Shown here: one piece after another, positions 1 through 9,085 of the stretch
Layout of the letters: each line of letters begins with the position of its first letter
How positions within the stretch are numbered: the stretch's first letter is position 1
DNA from: JANXSS01 sp040385645
Lineage (GTDB): Bacteria > Pseudomonadota > Gammaproteobacteria > Burkholderiales > Burkholderiaceae_D
Length of the DNA: 64,000 bases
Assembly (NCBI GenBank): GCA_040385645.1
Contig: JAZKGZ010000018.1
Coordinates: 1 to 64,000, forward strand
Reading direction: 5' to 3'
Made by a program: the position numbers and the translations under genes
Notes under the pieces: generated by a model
What the model was told of the DNA's origin: nothing
The model's database searches: none
Seen by the model: only the letters and a program-made list of their open reading frames with translations

Positions 1-54
1 TTATTAACCGGAGCTACTCCAAATTGATGCGGTCCTGAAAAACCAGACAGGTCA

Positions 55-894
55 GTGGATGCCTTAGCCCAACATTTGGCGATCAACCAGCCAAATTTGC
101 AAGGCTTCACTCGCCGCAATCTATTTCGTATGCGCCAGTTTTACGAAACTTATCAAGATGATGAAATAGTGTCACCACTGGTGAGACAATTGCCGTGGAC
201 ACACAACCTGATCATTCTCAGTCAAAGTAAGCGAGCGGAAGAGCGCGAGTTCTATTTGCGCATGGCAATCAAGGAAAAATGGAGCAAGCGCGAGTTAGAG
301 CGGCAGTTTAATACCGCATTGTTTGCACGTATCGTTCTCAATCCGGTAAAAGTGTCACCAGTGGCGACACAAATGTACCCGGAGGCCCTGCATGTCTTCA
401 AAGACAGTTACGTTGTCAATTTCTTAAACCTGCCGCAAGAGCACAGCGAAGCTGATTTACATCAAGGTTTGCTAGGCAAGCTAAGGCACTTCTTGCTCGA
501 ACTCGGCCGCGACTTTTGTTTTGTCGGCAGTGAATTTCCCGTACAAGTTGGGAAGCAAGACTTCGCGCTCGACCTGCTGTTTTTTCACCGAGGGTTAAAT
601 GCGCTGGTAGCGATAGAACTCAAAGTCGATAAGTTTCAGCCAGAGCATTTGGGTAAGCTCAATTTCTATCTCGAAGCCTTGGACCGCGATCATCGCAAAC
701 CTCACGAAAACCCCGCCATCGGCGTGCTGCTGTGCGCCAGTAAAGATGATGAAGTGGTCGAGTACGCGCTCAGCCGTAGCCTGTCGCCGGCCATGATCGC
801 CGAATACCAAACTCAGTTGCCCGATAAAAAACTGCTGCAAGCGAAATTGCATGAGTTTTATTTGTTGAATGTTGCGCAGGGGGAGGAGCTATGA
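55..894 (+). CDS. DUF1016 (YhcG-type) PD-(D/E)xK nuclease-like protein, N-terminally short
   Basis: The 279-residue product matches the C-terminal two thirds of DUF1016/YhcG proteins, which pair an N-terminal helical domain with a PD-(D/E)xK nuclease-like domain. Candidate catalytic residues are D173 and the ELK motif (E188, K190). Its first residues align near residue 67 of the paralogue at 2252-3292, so roughly 65 N-terminal residues are absent. The frame is closed by a stop at 37-39, and the only start seen is GTG at 55, so the gene is probably truncated or frameshifted. Its stop overlaps the hsdS start (ATGA), which places it in the restriction operon. The family is often found beside type I restriction genes; its role there is not settled. 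Confidence 0.75.
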   Translation: MDALAQHLAINQPNLQGFTRRNLFRMRQFYETYQDDEIVSPLVRQLPWTHNLIILSQSKRAEEREFYLRMAIKEKWSKRELERQFNTALFARIVLNPVKVSPVATQMYPEALHVFKDSYVVNFLNLPQEHSEADLHQGLLGKLRHFLLELGRDFCFVGSEFPVQVGKQDFALDLLFFHRGLNALVAIELKVDKFQPEHLGKLNFYLEALDRDHRKPHENPAIGVLLCASKDDEVVEYALSRSLSPAMIAEYQTQLPDKKLLQAKLHEFYLLNVAQGEEL

Positions 895-2255
895 GTCGGT
901 ATAAGGCTTATGGGGAGCATGAGGACTCCGGGGTGGATTGGCTGGGCGATCTGCCAACCCATTGGCAAGTTGCGCCACTTAAATATCTTGCGACATTTTC
1001 TGGTGGTGGAACACCAAGCAAAGACAATCCTCAATACTGGAATGGGGATATACCGTGGGTGTCGCCCAAGGATATGAAAACAAAGACAATACGTTCAACG
1101 ATCGATAACGTCACAGCGCTTGCCATACACAGTTCATCAACTCATTTGCTGGACGCTGGCGCCCTGCTTATGGTGGTTAGATCTGGAATTCTCCAGCATT
1201 CTATTCCCGTAGCAATCAATGAAATTCCCGTGACACTGAATCAAGATATGAAGGCCATCCGATTTGGCGCAAAAATAAACGTCAAATTTGCATATTATTT
1301 GATAGAAGGAAATCAATCGTCGCTATTGTTTGCGTGGGGAAAGCAAGGCGCGACTGTTGAAAGTATTGAGCAAGAATATTTAGCAAATACTGTCTTACCA
1401 ATTCCGCCGCAATTTGAACAAGAACAGATTAGCGACTTCCTCGACCACGAAACCGCCAAGATCGAAACCCTGATCGCGAAGCAGCAACAGCTGATCAAAC
1501 TGCTCAAAGAAAAGAGACAGGCAGTGATTAGTCATGCCGTCACCAGAGGCCTCAATCCCAACGCCCCCATGCGCGACTCAGGTGTGGAGTGGTTAGGGGA
1601 AGTACCGGCGCATTGGGTGGTTGGTCGTTACAAATTTTGCACTAGCCGAATTGTTGTTGGAATCGCAGAAGCAGCCACCCACGCCTATGCAGACGTTGGT
1701 GTGCCAATTTTGCGTTCAACGAATATTAGAGAAGGAGGGTTAGATATTTCTGGAATGTTGTTTATCAATAAGGCATTTGCGGACAAAAATGACTCAAAGT
1801 ATCTGTTCGCAAATGATGTGATTACTGTTCGTACTGGTTATCCGGGGATAAGTGCTGTTATTCCTAGCGAACTTCACATGTCGCAGTGCTTCACGAATTT
1901 AGTCGCAACACCATTAAAAGATATTGAGCCATATTTTTTGACTGAGTATTTAAATTCGCATACAGGGAAATCCTACTTTGATCTCTTGGGTTGGGGTAGT
2001 GCGCAAAAAAATATTAGTGTTCCAATTTTACAAAATATTCCGATAGCATTTCCGAATAGCGATGAACAAAAAAGCATTGTTGATTTTGTGGGAAACCAGC
2101 GAATAAGGTATCTGTTGCTGATTCAAAAAGCAGAGTTGCAGATCAAGTATCTTCAAGAGCGCCGCACAGCCCTAATTTCAGCCGCTGTCACTGGAAAAAT
2201 CAATTTGTGCGACTGGCAGCCGTCTGAAAATTATACAAAGGAGTCAGTGCTATGA
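891..2255 (+). CDS. hsdS: Type I restriction-modification specificity subunit HsdS
   Basis: HsdS supplies DNA target recognition for the HsdM/HsdR complex. The 454-residue protein shows the expected two-half layout. Each half opens with a similar segment (DSGVDWLG near residue 13 and DSGVEWLG near residue 230), followed by a variable target-recognition domain. Each half ends in a conserved helical region, around residues 180-220 (QEQISDFLDHETAKIETL, then LLKEKRQAVIS) and at the C-terminus (YLQERRTALISAAVTG). The TRD regions look more AT-rich than their neighbours, as is common for exchangeable TRDs. Both ends overlap DUF1016 genes by 4 bases, so translation is probably coupled. No hsdM lies in the window; it may be upstream of position 1. 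Confidence 0.93.
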   Translation: MSRYKAYGEHEDSGVDWLGDLPTHWQVAPLKYLATFSGGGTPSKDNPQYWNGDIPWVSPKDMKTKTIRSTIDNVTALAIHSSSTHLLDAGALLMVVRSGILQHSIPVAINEIPVTLNQDMKAIRFGAKINVKFAYYLIEGNQSSLLFAWGKQGATVESIEQEYLANTVLPIPPQFEQEQISDFLDHETAKIETLIAKQQQLIKLLKEKRQAVISHAVTRGLNPNAPMRDSGVEWLGEVPAHWVVGRYKFCTSRIVVGIAEAATHAYADVGVPILRSTNIREGGLDISGMLFINKAFADKNDSKYLFANDVITVRTGYPGISAVIPSELHMSQCFTNLVATPLKDIEPYFLTEYLNSHTGKSYFDLLGWGSAQKNISVPILQNIPIAFPNSDEQKSIVDFVGNQRIRYLLLIQKAELQIKYLQERRTALISAAVTGKINLCDWQPSENYTKESVL

Positions 2256-3292
2256 ATCAGATCGCACCACAAAACCCCTTGTTGCAAGCCATTCGTGAGT
2301 TAGTCCAGCAAGCGCGCCAGCAAATCCAGAGCAGTGTGAATAGCGCTATGGTGCAAACCTATTGGCACATCGGTCGCGTGATTGTTGAAGAAGAGCAGCA
2401 GGGAGATGTGCGAGCTGAATACGGGAAGCAGCAGCTAGAGCAACTAAGTACACGTCTGACGGATGAGTTTGGTAAAGGCTTCGATGTGACGAATCTGCGG
2501 TCGATGCGCCGTTTTTATCAGGCTTTTCCAATTCGAGACGCAGTGCGTCTCGAATTAAGTTGGACGCATTACCGTTACCTAATTCGTATCGACAATCCCA
2601 GCGCACGCGAGTGGTATGCACAAGAAACAATTACGCAGGGTTTGAGTGCGCGGGCATTAGAGCGTCAAATCGGCGTGCTCTATTATGAGCGCCTGCTGGC
2701 AAGTAGAGAGCGTTTACCCGTCGAGACAGAGGCTAAAGTCCATACTGATGCGCTGCAGATGGATCCCAAAGATTATTTGCGCGACCCTTATATTTTAGAT
2801 TTTCTGAATTTGGACAGCGGTACTTACCAAGAGGCTGATTTGGAAAATGGCATTATCAATAACTTACAGAAATTTTTATTAGAGCTAGGTAAAGGCTTCG
2901 CATTTGTCGAGCGCCAACAACGCATAAAAACTGAGGATGGCGATTACTTTATCGATCTAGTGTTTTACAACTTCCACCTAAAATGTTTCTTGCTGATTGA
3001 CTTAAAGCTGAACAAACTCAGCCATCAAGATGTGGGGCAAATGGATATGTATGTGCGCCTGTATGAAGAGCAAAAACGCCGTGGCGATGACAACCCTACC
3101 ATCGGTTTGATTTTATGCAGCGAGAACAATCATACGGTCGCTAAGTATTCGGTACTCAAAGACAGTCAACAATTGTTTAGCTCAAAATACCTCACCGAAC
3201 TTCCTAGCGAAGCCGAATTAAAGAACGAACTTGAACGCGAACGGTTTCGTGTGCAACAGCAATTGGCAGAGAAAAAGAGTGATGCAAAATGA
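2252..3292 (+). CDS. DUF1016 (YhcG-type) PD-(D/E)xK nuclease-like protein, full length
   Basis: This 346-residue protein has the complete DUF1016 architecture: an N-terminal helical domain (about residues 5-150, containing YWHIGRVI and LRSMRRFYQ) and a C-terminal PD-(D/E)xK fold (about 165-330). Candidate catalytic residues are D235 and D250-x-K252 in the segment LLIDLKLNKL, followed by the helix HQDVGQMDMYVR. The central acidic residue is Asp rather than the Glu of the shorter paralogue at 55-894, so the two belong to different subgroups. The start overlaps the hsdS stop (ATGA), and hsdR follows 22 bases downstream. Placement between hsdS and hsdR suggests an accessory role in restriction; that is inference. 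Confidence 0.88.
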   Translation: MNQIAPQNPLLQAIRELVQQARQQIQSSVNSAMVQTYWHIGRVIVEEEQQGDVRAEYGKQQLEQLSTRLTDEFGKGFDVTNLRSMRRFYQAFPIRDAVRLELSWTHYRYLIRIDNPSAREWYAQETITQGLSARALERQIGVLYYERLLASRERLPVETEAKVHTDALQMDPKDYLRDPYILDFLNLDSGTYQEADLENGIINNLQKFLLELGKGFAFVERQQRIKTEDGDYFIDLVFYNFHLKCFLLIDLKLNKLSHQDVGQMDMYVRLYEEQKRRGDDNPTIGLILCSENNHTVAKYSVLKDSQQLFSSKYLTELPSEAELKNELERERFRVQQQLAEKKSDAK

Positions 3293-3314
3293 ATAAGCAA
3301 AATAAAGCGTATCT

Positions 3315-6300
3315 ATGAGCAAAGCCAACGAACTCACCTTCCAGAACGACATGATCAGCCAATTGCTGGCGAATGGCTGGCTGCTCGGCAAAGCCGAACA
3401 TTACAACCGCGTGCTTGCTTTGTACCCGGAAGATGTGCTGGGTTTTGTCAAAGACACGCAAGACCAGCAATGGCAAAAGTTTTGTGCGCTTTACCCGATC
3501 GATCCCGAACAAAAATTTTTGGAACGGGTAGCCACGCAACTGAATAAAGCCGACCCGAATGCGGCGAATAAAGAAATGCGCACCTTTGGCACGCTAGGTG
3601 TATTGCGCCATGAGTTGCGGGATCGTGGCGCGCGTTTTAGTCTGTGCCAGTTTGCACCTGAGCATGATTTGAACCCGGATACCTTGGCGCGGTATAGACA
3701 GAACCGCCTGCGCGTAGTGCCTGAGTTAGTGTATAGCCCTTGGGCCACAGCATCACACTTGGCCGAAACTGACATGCAAGCCAAGGCGTGGCGCATCGAT
3801 CTGGTCTTGTTCGTCAATGGCATAGCGGTCGCTACGCTGGAGCTAAAATCCGAATTCAAACAAGCGGTACATAACGCGATGAAGCAGTATCGCACCACGC
3901 GCTTGCCTATCGACCCTGGCACCAAAAAGCCAGAACCCTTACTCACTTTCAAGCGCGGTGCGCTGGTGCATTTTGCGGTGAGCCAGTACGAGGTGTATAT
4001 GGCGACGCGCCTCGAAGGTGACGAGACTTATTTCTTGCCGTTCAATAAGGGCACGGCTGAGGGCGGTGCGGGTAATGATGTACCAGAAGTAGTGACGCAA
4101 TACGCCACCGATTATCTGTGGAATGAAGTTTTGTTGCCGAAAAATCTGCTGACGATTTTGGCGCGTTATGTGCATTTGCAGATCGAAGAAAAGGAAGACT
4201 GGGAAGGGCGCAAGTACAAAAAGGAAAGCCTGATTTTCCCGCGTTATCACCAGTGGGATGTAGTCAATAAACTGCTGTCGGCAGCGCGTGCCGAGGGGCC
4301 GGGGCAGAGATATCTGATCCAGCACAGCGCCGGTTCTGGTAAATCCAATTCCATCGCCTGGGCGGCGCATCAGCTCTCGTCGTTGTACGACGCCAAGGGC
4401 AATAAGCAATTTCATTCGGTGATTGTGGTGACTGACCGCACTGTGCTGGACGCGCAATTGCAGGACACCATCGCCCAGTTTGAACATACTGATGGCGTGG
4501 TCGGGCGGATTAACAATCAGGAGGGCGATGGTTCTAAATCAGAAAAACTCGCCAAGGCTTTAGAAAACTCGCAGCCGGTTATTATCGTCACGATACAAAC
4601 CTTTCCGTTTGTATTGAAGGCGATAGAAAACAGCGTCAGCCTCAAAGAGCGCAATTACGTGGTGATCGCCGACGAGGCGCATTCTTCGCAAACTGGTTCC
4701 ACGGCAAGGCAGCTTAAAGAAGTGCTGATGGTGGAAGGCGTTGGTGATGATGAAGCTGAACTGACCACCGACGATATTCTGGATGCCGCAGTGGCTTCGC
4801 GCCGCGCTTCAAAAAACCTCAGTTATCTGGCCTTCACCGCTACGCCTAAGACCAAGACTTTAGAATTATTCGGCCGCTTGCCGCACCCGGAACAAGCACC
4901 TTCCAAGACCAATAAGCCAGCCGCCTTCCATGTGTACAGCATGCGCCAGGCGATTGAGGAAGGTTTTATTCTCGATGTGCTGAAGAACTACACCAATTAC
5001 AAAGTCGCTTACAACCTGGCGATGAAGATGAAGGATACTGATCAGGAAGTCGAGAGCAAGCGTGCCAAGGTCAAGCTGAGTCAGTGGGTGCGCCTGCACG
5101 ACTACAACATCAGCCAAAAAGTACAAGTCATCGTCGAGCATTTTAAAGGTCATGTAATGGGGCTGCTCAACGGTCAGGCTAAAGCGATGGTAGTGACCAG
5201 CTCGCGCAAAGAGGCGGTGCGCTATAAACAGGCGTTCGATAAATACATTGCTACGCAGGGCTATCACAAGATCCATGCGATGGTGGCGTTTTCGGGTGAG
5301 GTGGAATTTACCGAGAAAGATCCAAATTCAGAAGCAGGGCGGGGTAATAAATATACCGAGACGAATATGAACCCGTTGCTTAAAGGCCGCGACATGCGCA
5401 AAGCCTTTGATACCGATGATTATCAAGTCATGATCGTGGCGAATAAATTTCAGACCGGTTTTGATCAGCCCAAGCTATGCGCCATGTATGTCGATAAAAA
5501 ACTGGGTGGGGTGGAGTGCGTACAAACTCTGTCACGCTTGAATCGTATTTACCCGAGCAAGGCTGAGACCGGCACCTTTATTTTGGATTTCTTCAACGAA
5601 CCAGAAGAAATCCTCGCCGCCTTCCAGCCTTACTTTCAGACGGCAGAGCTAGCCGATGTGTCTGACCCAGATTTGATTTTTGATCTGAACGACAAGCTGC
5701 GTGCCTCCGGCATCTTTACCTGGACAGAAGTCGAGCAATTCTGCGATGCCTTCTTCGCCAAGAGCAAGAGCAATGCAGCGATTGCCAATATCTGCAAACC
5801 CGCAGTTGAGCGCTGGCAGAAGCGTTATAAGAATGCGGTGGAGGCGTACCAGCAGGCCAGAGATATATTTGAACGCACCAAGAAAACCGCCGATGCAGTT
5901 TTAATCGCCAATGCCGAAAACAGCTTTAAAGAGTGCAAGAAAGCAAAAGACGCGCTGGAAATCTTTAAAAAAGACCTGGGAACTTTTGTGCGCTTCTATG
6001 AATTCATGTCACAGATTGTCGATTACGACGATAAAGACCTGGAAAAGCTGGGCCTATACGCCCGCAACCTGCGCCCGATGCTGCGTGAGACCATTTTGGA
6101 TGAAGACGAGGTTGATCTCAGCAGTATTGTGCTCAGCCACTACCGGGTTTCCAAAATCCGTCAACAGCACTTGATCATGCAAGAGTCGGCTGAATACAAG
6201 CTGAAACCAGGCGACGAGGCAGGTACAGCCAAGGCCAAAGACAAGCAAGTTGAATTTTTATCCCAGATCGTCTATCGCCTCAATGAGCTTTTCATCACCG

Positions 6301-6563
6301 ATCAACTTTCCGAGGCGGATATGGTGAGTTACGCCAATACCATCAGCGACAAAGTGCGCGAGAACGAACTGGTAATGCGTCAGTTGCTGAGCAATAGCCC
6401 AGAGCAAGCAATGCTGGGGGATTTTCCTAAAGCGGTGGACGATGCCGTGATGGATAGCGGCGACGCGCACCAGAATCAGATGATGCAGCTCTTGTCGGAC
6501 CCTAGTAAGGCGAAGACGTTTTCTAAAGTGATTTTTGATATTTTGACTGGCCCGACGAAGTAA
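3315..6563 (+). CDS. hsdR: Type I restriction endonuclease subunit HsdR
   Basis: HsdR is the motor and nuclease subunit that translocates and cleaves unmodified DNA. The 1082-residue sequence shows an N-terminal PD-(D/E)xK nuclease (D162, then E176-L-K178, with a QY pair at 191-192). A superfamily 2 helicase core follows: Walker A SAGSGKS at 338-344, ADEAH at 452-456 and the FTATPK motif near 517. Later helicase motifs include ANKFQTGFDQP and QTLSRLNRIYP, and there is a long C-terminal helical region. All signature motifs are intact. The start ATG has only a weak Shine-Dalgarno match. It closes the DUF1016-hsdS-DUF1016-hsdR operon. Confidence 0.95.
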   Translation: MSKANELTFQNDMISQLLANGWLLGKAEHYNRVLALYPEDVLGFVKDTQDQQWQKFCALYPIDPEQKFLERVATQLNKADPNAANKEMRTFGTLGVLRHELRDRGARFSLCQFAPEHDLNPDTLARYRQNRLRVVPELVYSPWATASHLAETDMQAKAWRIDLVLFVNGIAVATLELKSEFKQAVHNAMKQYRTTRLPIDPGTKKPEPLLTFKRGALVHFAVSQYEVYMATRLEGDETYFLPFNKGTAEGGAGNDVPEVVTQYATDYLWNEVLLPKNLLTILARYVHLQIEEKEDWEGRKYKKESLIFPRYHQWDVVNKLLSAARAEGPGQRYLIQHSAGSGKSNSIAWAAHQLSSLYDAKGNKQFHSVIVVTDRTVLDAQLQDTIAQFEHTDGVVGRINNQEGDGSKSEKLAKALENSQPVIIVTIQTFPFVLKAIENSVSLKERNYVVIADEAHSSQTGSTARQLKEVLMVEGVGDDEAELTTDDILDAAVASRRASKNLSYLAFTATPKTKTLELFGRLPHPEQAPSKTNKPAAFHVYSMRQAIEEGFILDVLKNYTNYKVAYNLAMKMKDTDQEVESKRAKVKLSQWVRLHDYNISQKVQVIVEHFKGHVMGLLNGQAKAMVVTSSRKEAVRYKQAFDKYIATQGYHKIHAMVAFSGEVEFTEKDPNSEAGRGNKYTETNMNPLLKGRDMRKAFDTDDYQVMIVANKFQTGFDQPKLCAMYVDKKLGGVECVQTLSRLNRIYPSKAETGTFILDFFNEPEEILAAFQPYFQTAELADVSDPDLIFDLNDKLRASGIFTWTEVEQFCDAFFAKSKSNAAIANICKPAVERWQKRYKNAVEAYQQARDIFERTKKTADAVLIANAENSFKECKKAKDALEIFKKDLGTFVRFYEFMSQIVDYDDKDLEKLGLYARNLRPMLRETILDEDEVDLSSIVLSHYRVSKIRQQHLIMQESAEYKLKPGDEAGTAKAKDKQVEFLSQIVYRLNELFITDQLSEADMVSYANTISDKVRENELVMRQLLSNSPEQAMLGDFPKAVDDAVMDSGDAHQNQMMQLLSDPSKAKTFSKVIFDILTGPTK

Positions 6564-6645
6564 CGCTCTCATGACGCAAGTCTTCGAAAATGCCCATTTC
6601 GGAGCTTGGTCGCTAATCAAGAATTTACATCACAATTCCCTGGCA

Positions 6646-6951
6646 TTAAACAGTCAGTGGGAGCGGTTTAATCGCCTTGGCAATGGTCTTTCCGGCAGAC
6701 ATCTCTGCGATACGAAGGTCATAGGCGCTTTGAAGATTCAACCAGCCTTGAGCCTCACTACCAAAATATCGCTTCAAACGAAGGGCTGTGTCAGCACTTA
6801 CGCCGCGCTCACCTTTAGTAATTTCGCCAAGCCGCGAGTAGGGAATATGCATGGCTAAAGCCACAGCACGTACGCTGACCCCCATAGGCTTGATATAGTC
6901 CTCTACTAGAATTTCGCCGGAGTGGATAGGACGCATTCCGTTTTTGAACAT
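6646..6951 (-). CDS. HigA-family XRE antitoxin, orphan
   Basis: From the ATG at 6951 the product is 101 residues and begins with the HigA-like segment MRPIHSGEIL. It continues as a helix-turn-helix (SVRAVALAMHIPYSRLGEITKGERGVSADTAL split over two helices) and ends with a short tail. A longer reading from a TTG at 6996 exists, but the family start fits 6951 better. HigA proteins bind their own promoter and neutralise a RelE-like HigB toxin normally encoded just upstream. Here only about 210 bases separate it from the divergent gene at 7168, and I see no higB-like reading frame. It is therefore an orphan antitoxin or a stand-alone regulator. It is convergent with hsdR. Confidence 0.85.
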   Translation of the reverse strand: MFKNGMRPIHSGEILVEDYIKPMGVSVRAVALAMHIPYSRLGEITKGERGVSADTALRLKRYFGSEAQGWLNLQSAYDLRIAEMSAGKTIAKAIKPLPLTV

Positions 6952-7065
6952 GATGTACTCCGCTTCTGTTTTATCTGTTATCTGGTTAACAGTCAATTCA
7001 TGTCGCTATCAATTTTCCGCTTTAATCTGCGGAGCGGATGTTGTAAAACATTACTTGATTGGAAT

Positions 7066-7091
7066 TGGACTACCGATATGGAGGTAGTCCA
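7066..7091. promoter_or_regulatory. Perfect inverted repeat between divergent higA-like and NucS-like genes
   Basis: A 9-base perfect inverted repeat (TGGACTACC at 7066-7074, GGTAGTCCA at 7083-7091) brackets an 8-base loop. It sits in the divergent intergenic region 6952-7167 and has no T-run. An operator for the HigA-type regulator is more likely than a terminator. The assignment to a regulator is inference. Confidence 0.45.
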
Positions 7092-7167
7092 TTGATTTGA
7101 CACCACAGTTGGCGTAACCCTAAAAAATTTTTCCTGTTCAAACTCTAACTAGGTCTAAGTAACCACA

Positions 7168-8208
7168 ATGGCACTCTACGAGTTCACCAAAGATTCCATG
7201 GTTGAGATTCCTTCGACCACGTACGCATCACTCGGACTCAAGGAACGAGATGATGTTCAAAGGGTATTGCGTGAACATATTGACGCGATATCGCCTGATA
7301 CGTTTATTTTGGCAGAAGAATTCGGCCAATGGGAGGGCTCCAGTCGTCGTATCGATTTGCTTGGCTTGGACCGTAACGGCCGCCTCGTTGTCATTGAGCT
7401 GAAGCGCACGGAGGATGGCGGACATATGGAGTTGCAGGCGCTTCGATATGCCGCGATGGTCTCAACGATGACCTTTGATCAAGCGGTCGAAGCGCATCGG
7501 AAATATCTAGAAGAAAGAGGTTTCTCTCCTAAAATTTCTGAATCCAGAATTCGCGAGTTTTTGGCTGTGGAAGATGGCCCCGTGGCCTTCAGTAGTCAGG
7601 TGCGAATCGTTCTGGCTTCCGCCGACTTTTCCAAAGAGATCACGTCGGCAGTCCTTTGGCTAAATGCTCAAGGACTTGACATCATGTGTTTCAGAATGCG
7701 GCCCTATGCTTTTCAGGGTCACGTGTTGCTGGATGTACAGCAGGTCATTCCCTTGCCGGAAGCCGCTGCTTTTCAAGTGGCTATTCGAGAAAAGAGTTTG
7801 GTTCAGGCTGCGGTAGAGGCTGGAAGCCGCGATTTCACGCGGTACCTCGTGCGGACATCACACGGTGTGGCTGGATCCAATCTCCCAAAACGTCAATTTA
7901 TATACCAGGTCGTAAAGGAAGCTATTCGTTTGGGACTAAAACCTCAAGCCATCGCGGCCGCTGTCTCTTGGCGAGAATCCGTCATGTTCATCTCTGCTTC
8001 AGGAGACCTCAGCAGCAATCAACTAATGAATGTTGTACCAGGCAAAGACATAAGACGGTTTTTTGGGAAAGACGATGAAGTGTTCCGTGTTGATGGCAAT
8101 ACTTACGCAATGACGAACCAGTGGGGCCTCAGAACCGAGGAGGCCGTGAAAAACATTCTTGCTTTGCTACCTGAAAACCATGGCATTACCTATGAGGCAA
8201 TACCCTAG
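7168..8208 (+). CDS. NucS/DUF91-like PD-(D/E)xK nuclease-domain protein
   Basis: The 346-residue protein has an N-terminal nuclease-like fold: E50/E51, D63 in RRIDLLGLD, E77-L-K79 in VVIELKRTE, and Q90 in MELQALRY. These match the D-ExK-Q pattern of NucS/DUF91-type restriction-like nucleases. The C-terminal half (about residues 200-346) is not a domain I recognise; it contains a basic helical stretch and a short WRESVMFI segment. The start ATG is preceded by AT-rich DNA. It lies between an orphan antitoxin and a repeat scar, next to a restriction locus, so a role in DNA defence or repair is plausible but not shown. Confidence 0.75.
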   Translation: MALYEFTKDSMVEIPSTTYASLGLKERDDVQRVLREHIDAISPDTFILAEEFGQWEGSSRRIDLLGLDRNGRLVVIELKRTEDGGHMELQALRYAAMVSTMTFDQAVEAHRKYLEERGFSPKISESRIREFLAVEDGPVAFSSQVRIVLASADFSKEITSAVLWLNAQGLDIMCFRMRPYAFQGHVLLDVQQVIPLPEAAAFQVAIREKSLVQAAVEAGSRDFTRYLVRTSHGVAGSNLPKRQFIYQVVKEAIRLGLKPQAIAAAVSWRESVMFISASGDLSSNQLMNVVPGKDIRRFFGKDDEVFRVDGNTYAMTNQWGLRTEEAVKNILALLPENHGITYEAIP

Positions 8209-8225
8209 TCTGGATTTGACCTGCT

Positions 8226-8292
8226 CCCCGCAATTAGTACCGCGCTAGACTAGAGTCTGCCCATGGTTGGCCGTACCCCTGAATTAGTACCG
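8226..8292. repeat. 50-bp-spaced direct repeat, possible insertion-sequence scar
   Basis: Two near-identical 17-base units (8226-8242 and 8276-8292, sharing AATTAGTACCG and a CCCC lead) lie exactly 50 bases apart. A small palindrome (AGACTAGAGTCT, 8247-8258) sits between them, and TGACCTGCTCCCC at 8217-8229 resembles an IS3-type terminus. No transposase remains. I read this as a remnant of insertion-sequence ends, with low certainty. Together with its flanks it accounts for the non-coding gap 8209-8335. Confidence 0.35.
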
Positions 8293-8335
8293 GTTATTAG
8301 TAGAAATTTCCGGCGCTGTTAGCGCCCAGGGCCAC

Positions 8336-8953
8336 TCAACGTGCGAGCGCTGCAAAGCTTTCCTTAATCGTCATGGGCGCAGTGGGCCGCTGATACATCT
8401 TCTCTACATAGGCCTTCAGCCGGGGCGCATCGCCCAGCATTTCGGCCTCGCCGGCCCAGTCCAGCGTATAGGCGGCGATGAAGTCGGCGACCGATAGGTG
8501 GTTTCCGGCCACGAACTCGCGGTCCTTCATGTGCTTTTCAAAAACCACCATCATCTTTCTACAATCGCGCGCGGCGTTTTTGATGTCGGCCGGAACCCGA
8601 TCCTCTTCTGCGTAGATGAATGTGTTCAGCGCGATGCGCCAAAGTGGCTGTTCGATCTCGGTAACCAGGAAGAAGATCCAGCGATACATCTGGGCCCGGT
8701 CCGCCAAATTACTCGGTATTAATCCCTTCTCTGGATGCTTTTCGGCGAGATACAGCGGGATCGCGGCCGATTCGGTCAACACCACTTCGCCGTCTACCAG
8801 CACGGGCAATTTGCCCGCCGGGTTCAGCGCCAGAAATTCTGGATTGGGCTTGCCACGTGGATCCAGGCCAATGACCTCGCAGTCGATCCCCAGTTCGTTC
8901 AGCAGCCATTGCACGCGAATGGCGCGAGTTGGCGGTGTTCCATACAGTTTCAT
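8336..8953 (-). CDS. Glutathione S-transferase family protein
   Basis: The 205-residue protein starts at ATG 8953, preceded by a good GGAG Shine-Dalgarno; a longer frame to 9019 lacks one. It has the thioredoxin-like N-terminal GST domain: MKLYGTPPTRA start, the cis-Pro segment AGKLPVLVDG and the glutathione-binding TESAAIPLYLAEK. The helical C-terminal domain carries the LSVADFIAA motif typical of theta/beta-like GSTs. Such enzymes conjugate or reduce substrates with glutathione in the cytosol. Substrate unknown. It stands alone, between the repeat scar and the toxin-antitoxin pair. Confidence 0.92.
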   Translation of the reverse strand: MKLYGTPPTRAIRVQWLLNELGIDCEVIGLDPRGKPNPEFLALNPAGKLPVLVDGEVVLTESAAIPLYLAEKHPEKGLIPSNLADRAQMYRWIFFLVTEIEQPLWRIALNTFIYAEEDRVPADIKNAARDCRKMMVVFEKHMKDREFVAGNHLSVADFIAAYTLDWAGEAEMLGDAPRLKAYVEKMYQRPTAPMTIKESFAALAR

Positions 8954-9085
8954 TTCGCTTCTCCTTTGTGAACCGCCCCAATGATTAACAATTGAGTTTC
9001 GAATACCGATCGGCCCCACGACCTTCGGGCGTCAAGTCCAGCAGCGACGAGCATCACATACTATTTTTTGGCCGATTCTGTTTGA

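Noticed and set aside
6952..7167. Possible higB toxin upstream of the HigA-type gene
   Set aside because: Neither strand shows an adequate RelE/HigB-like frame, and the space is too short for a full toxin plus a promoter.
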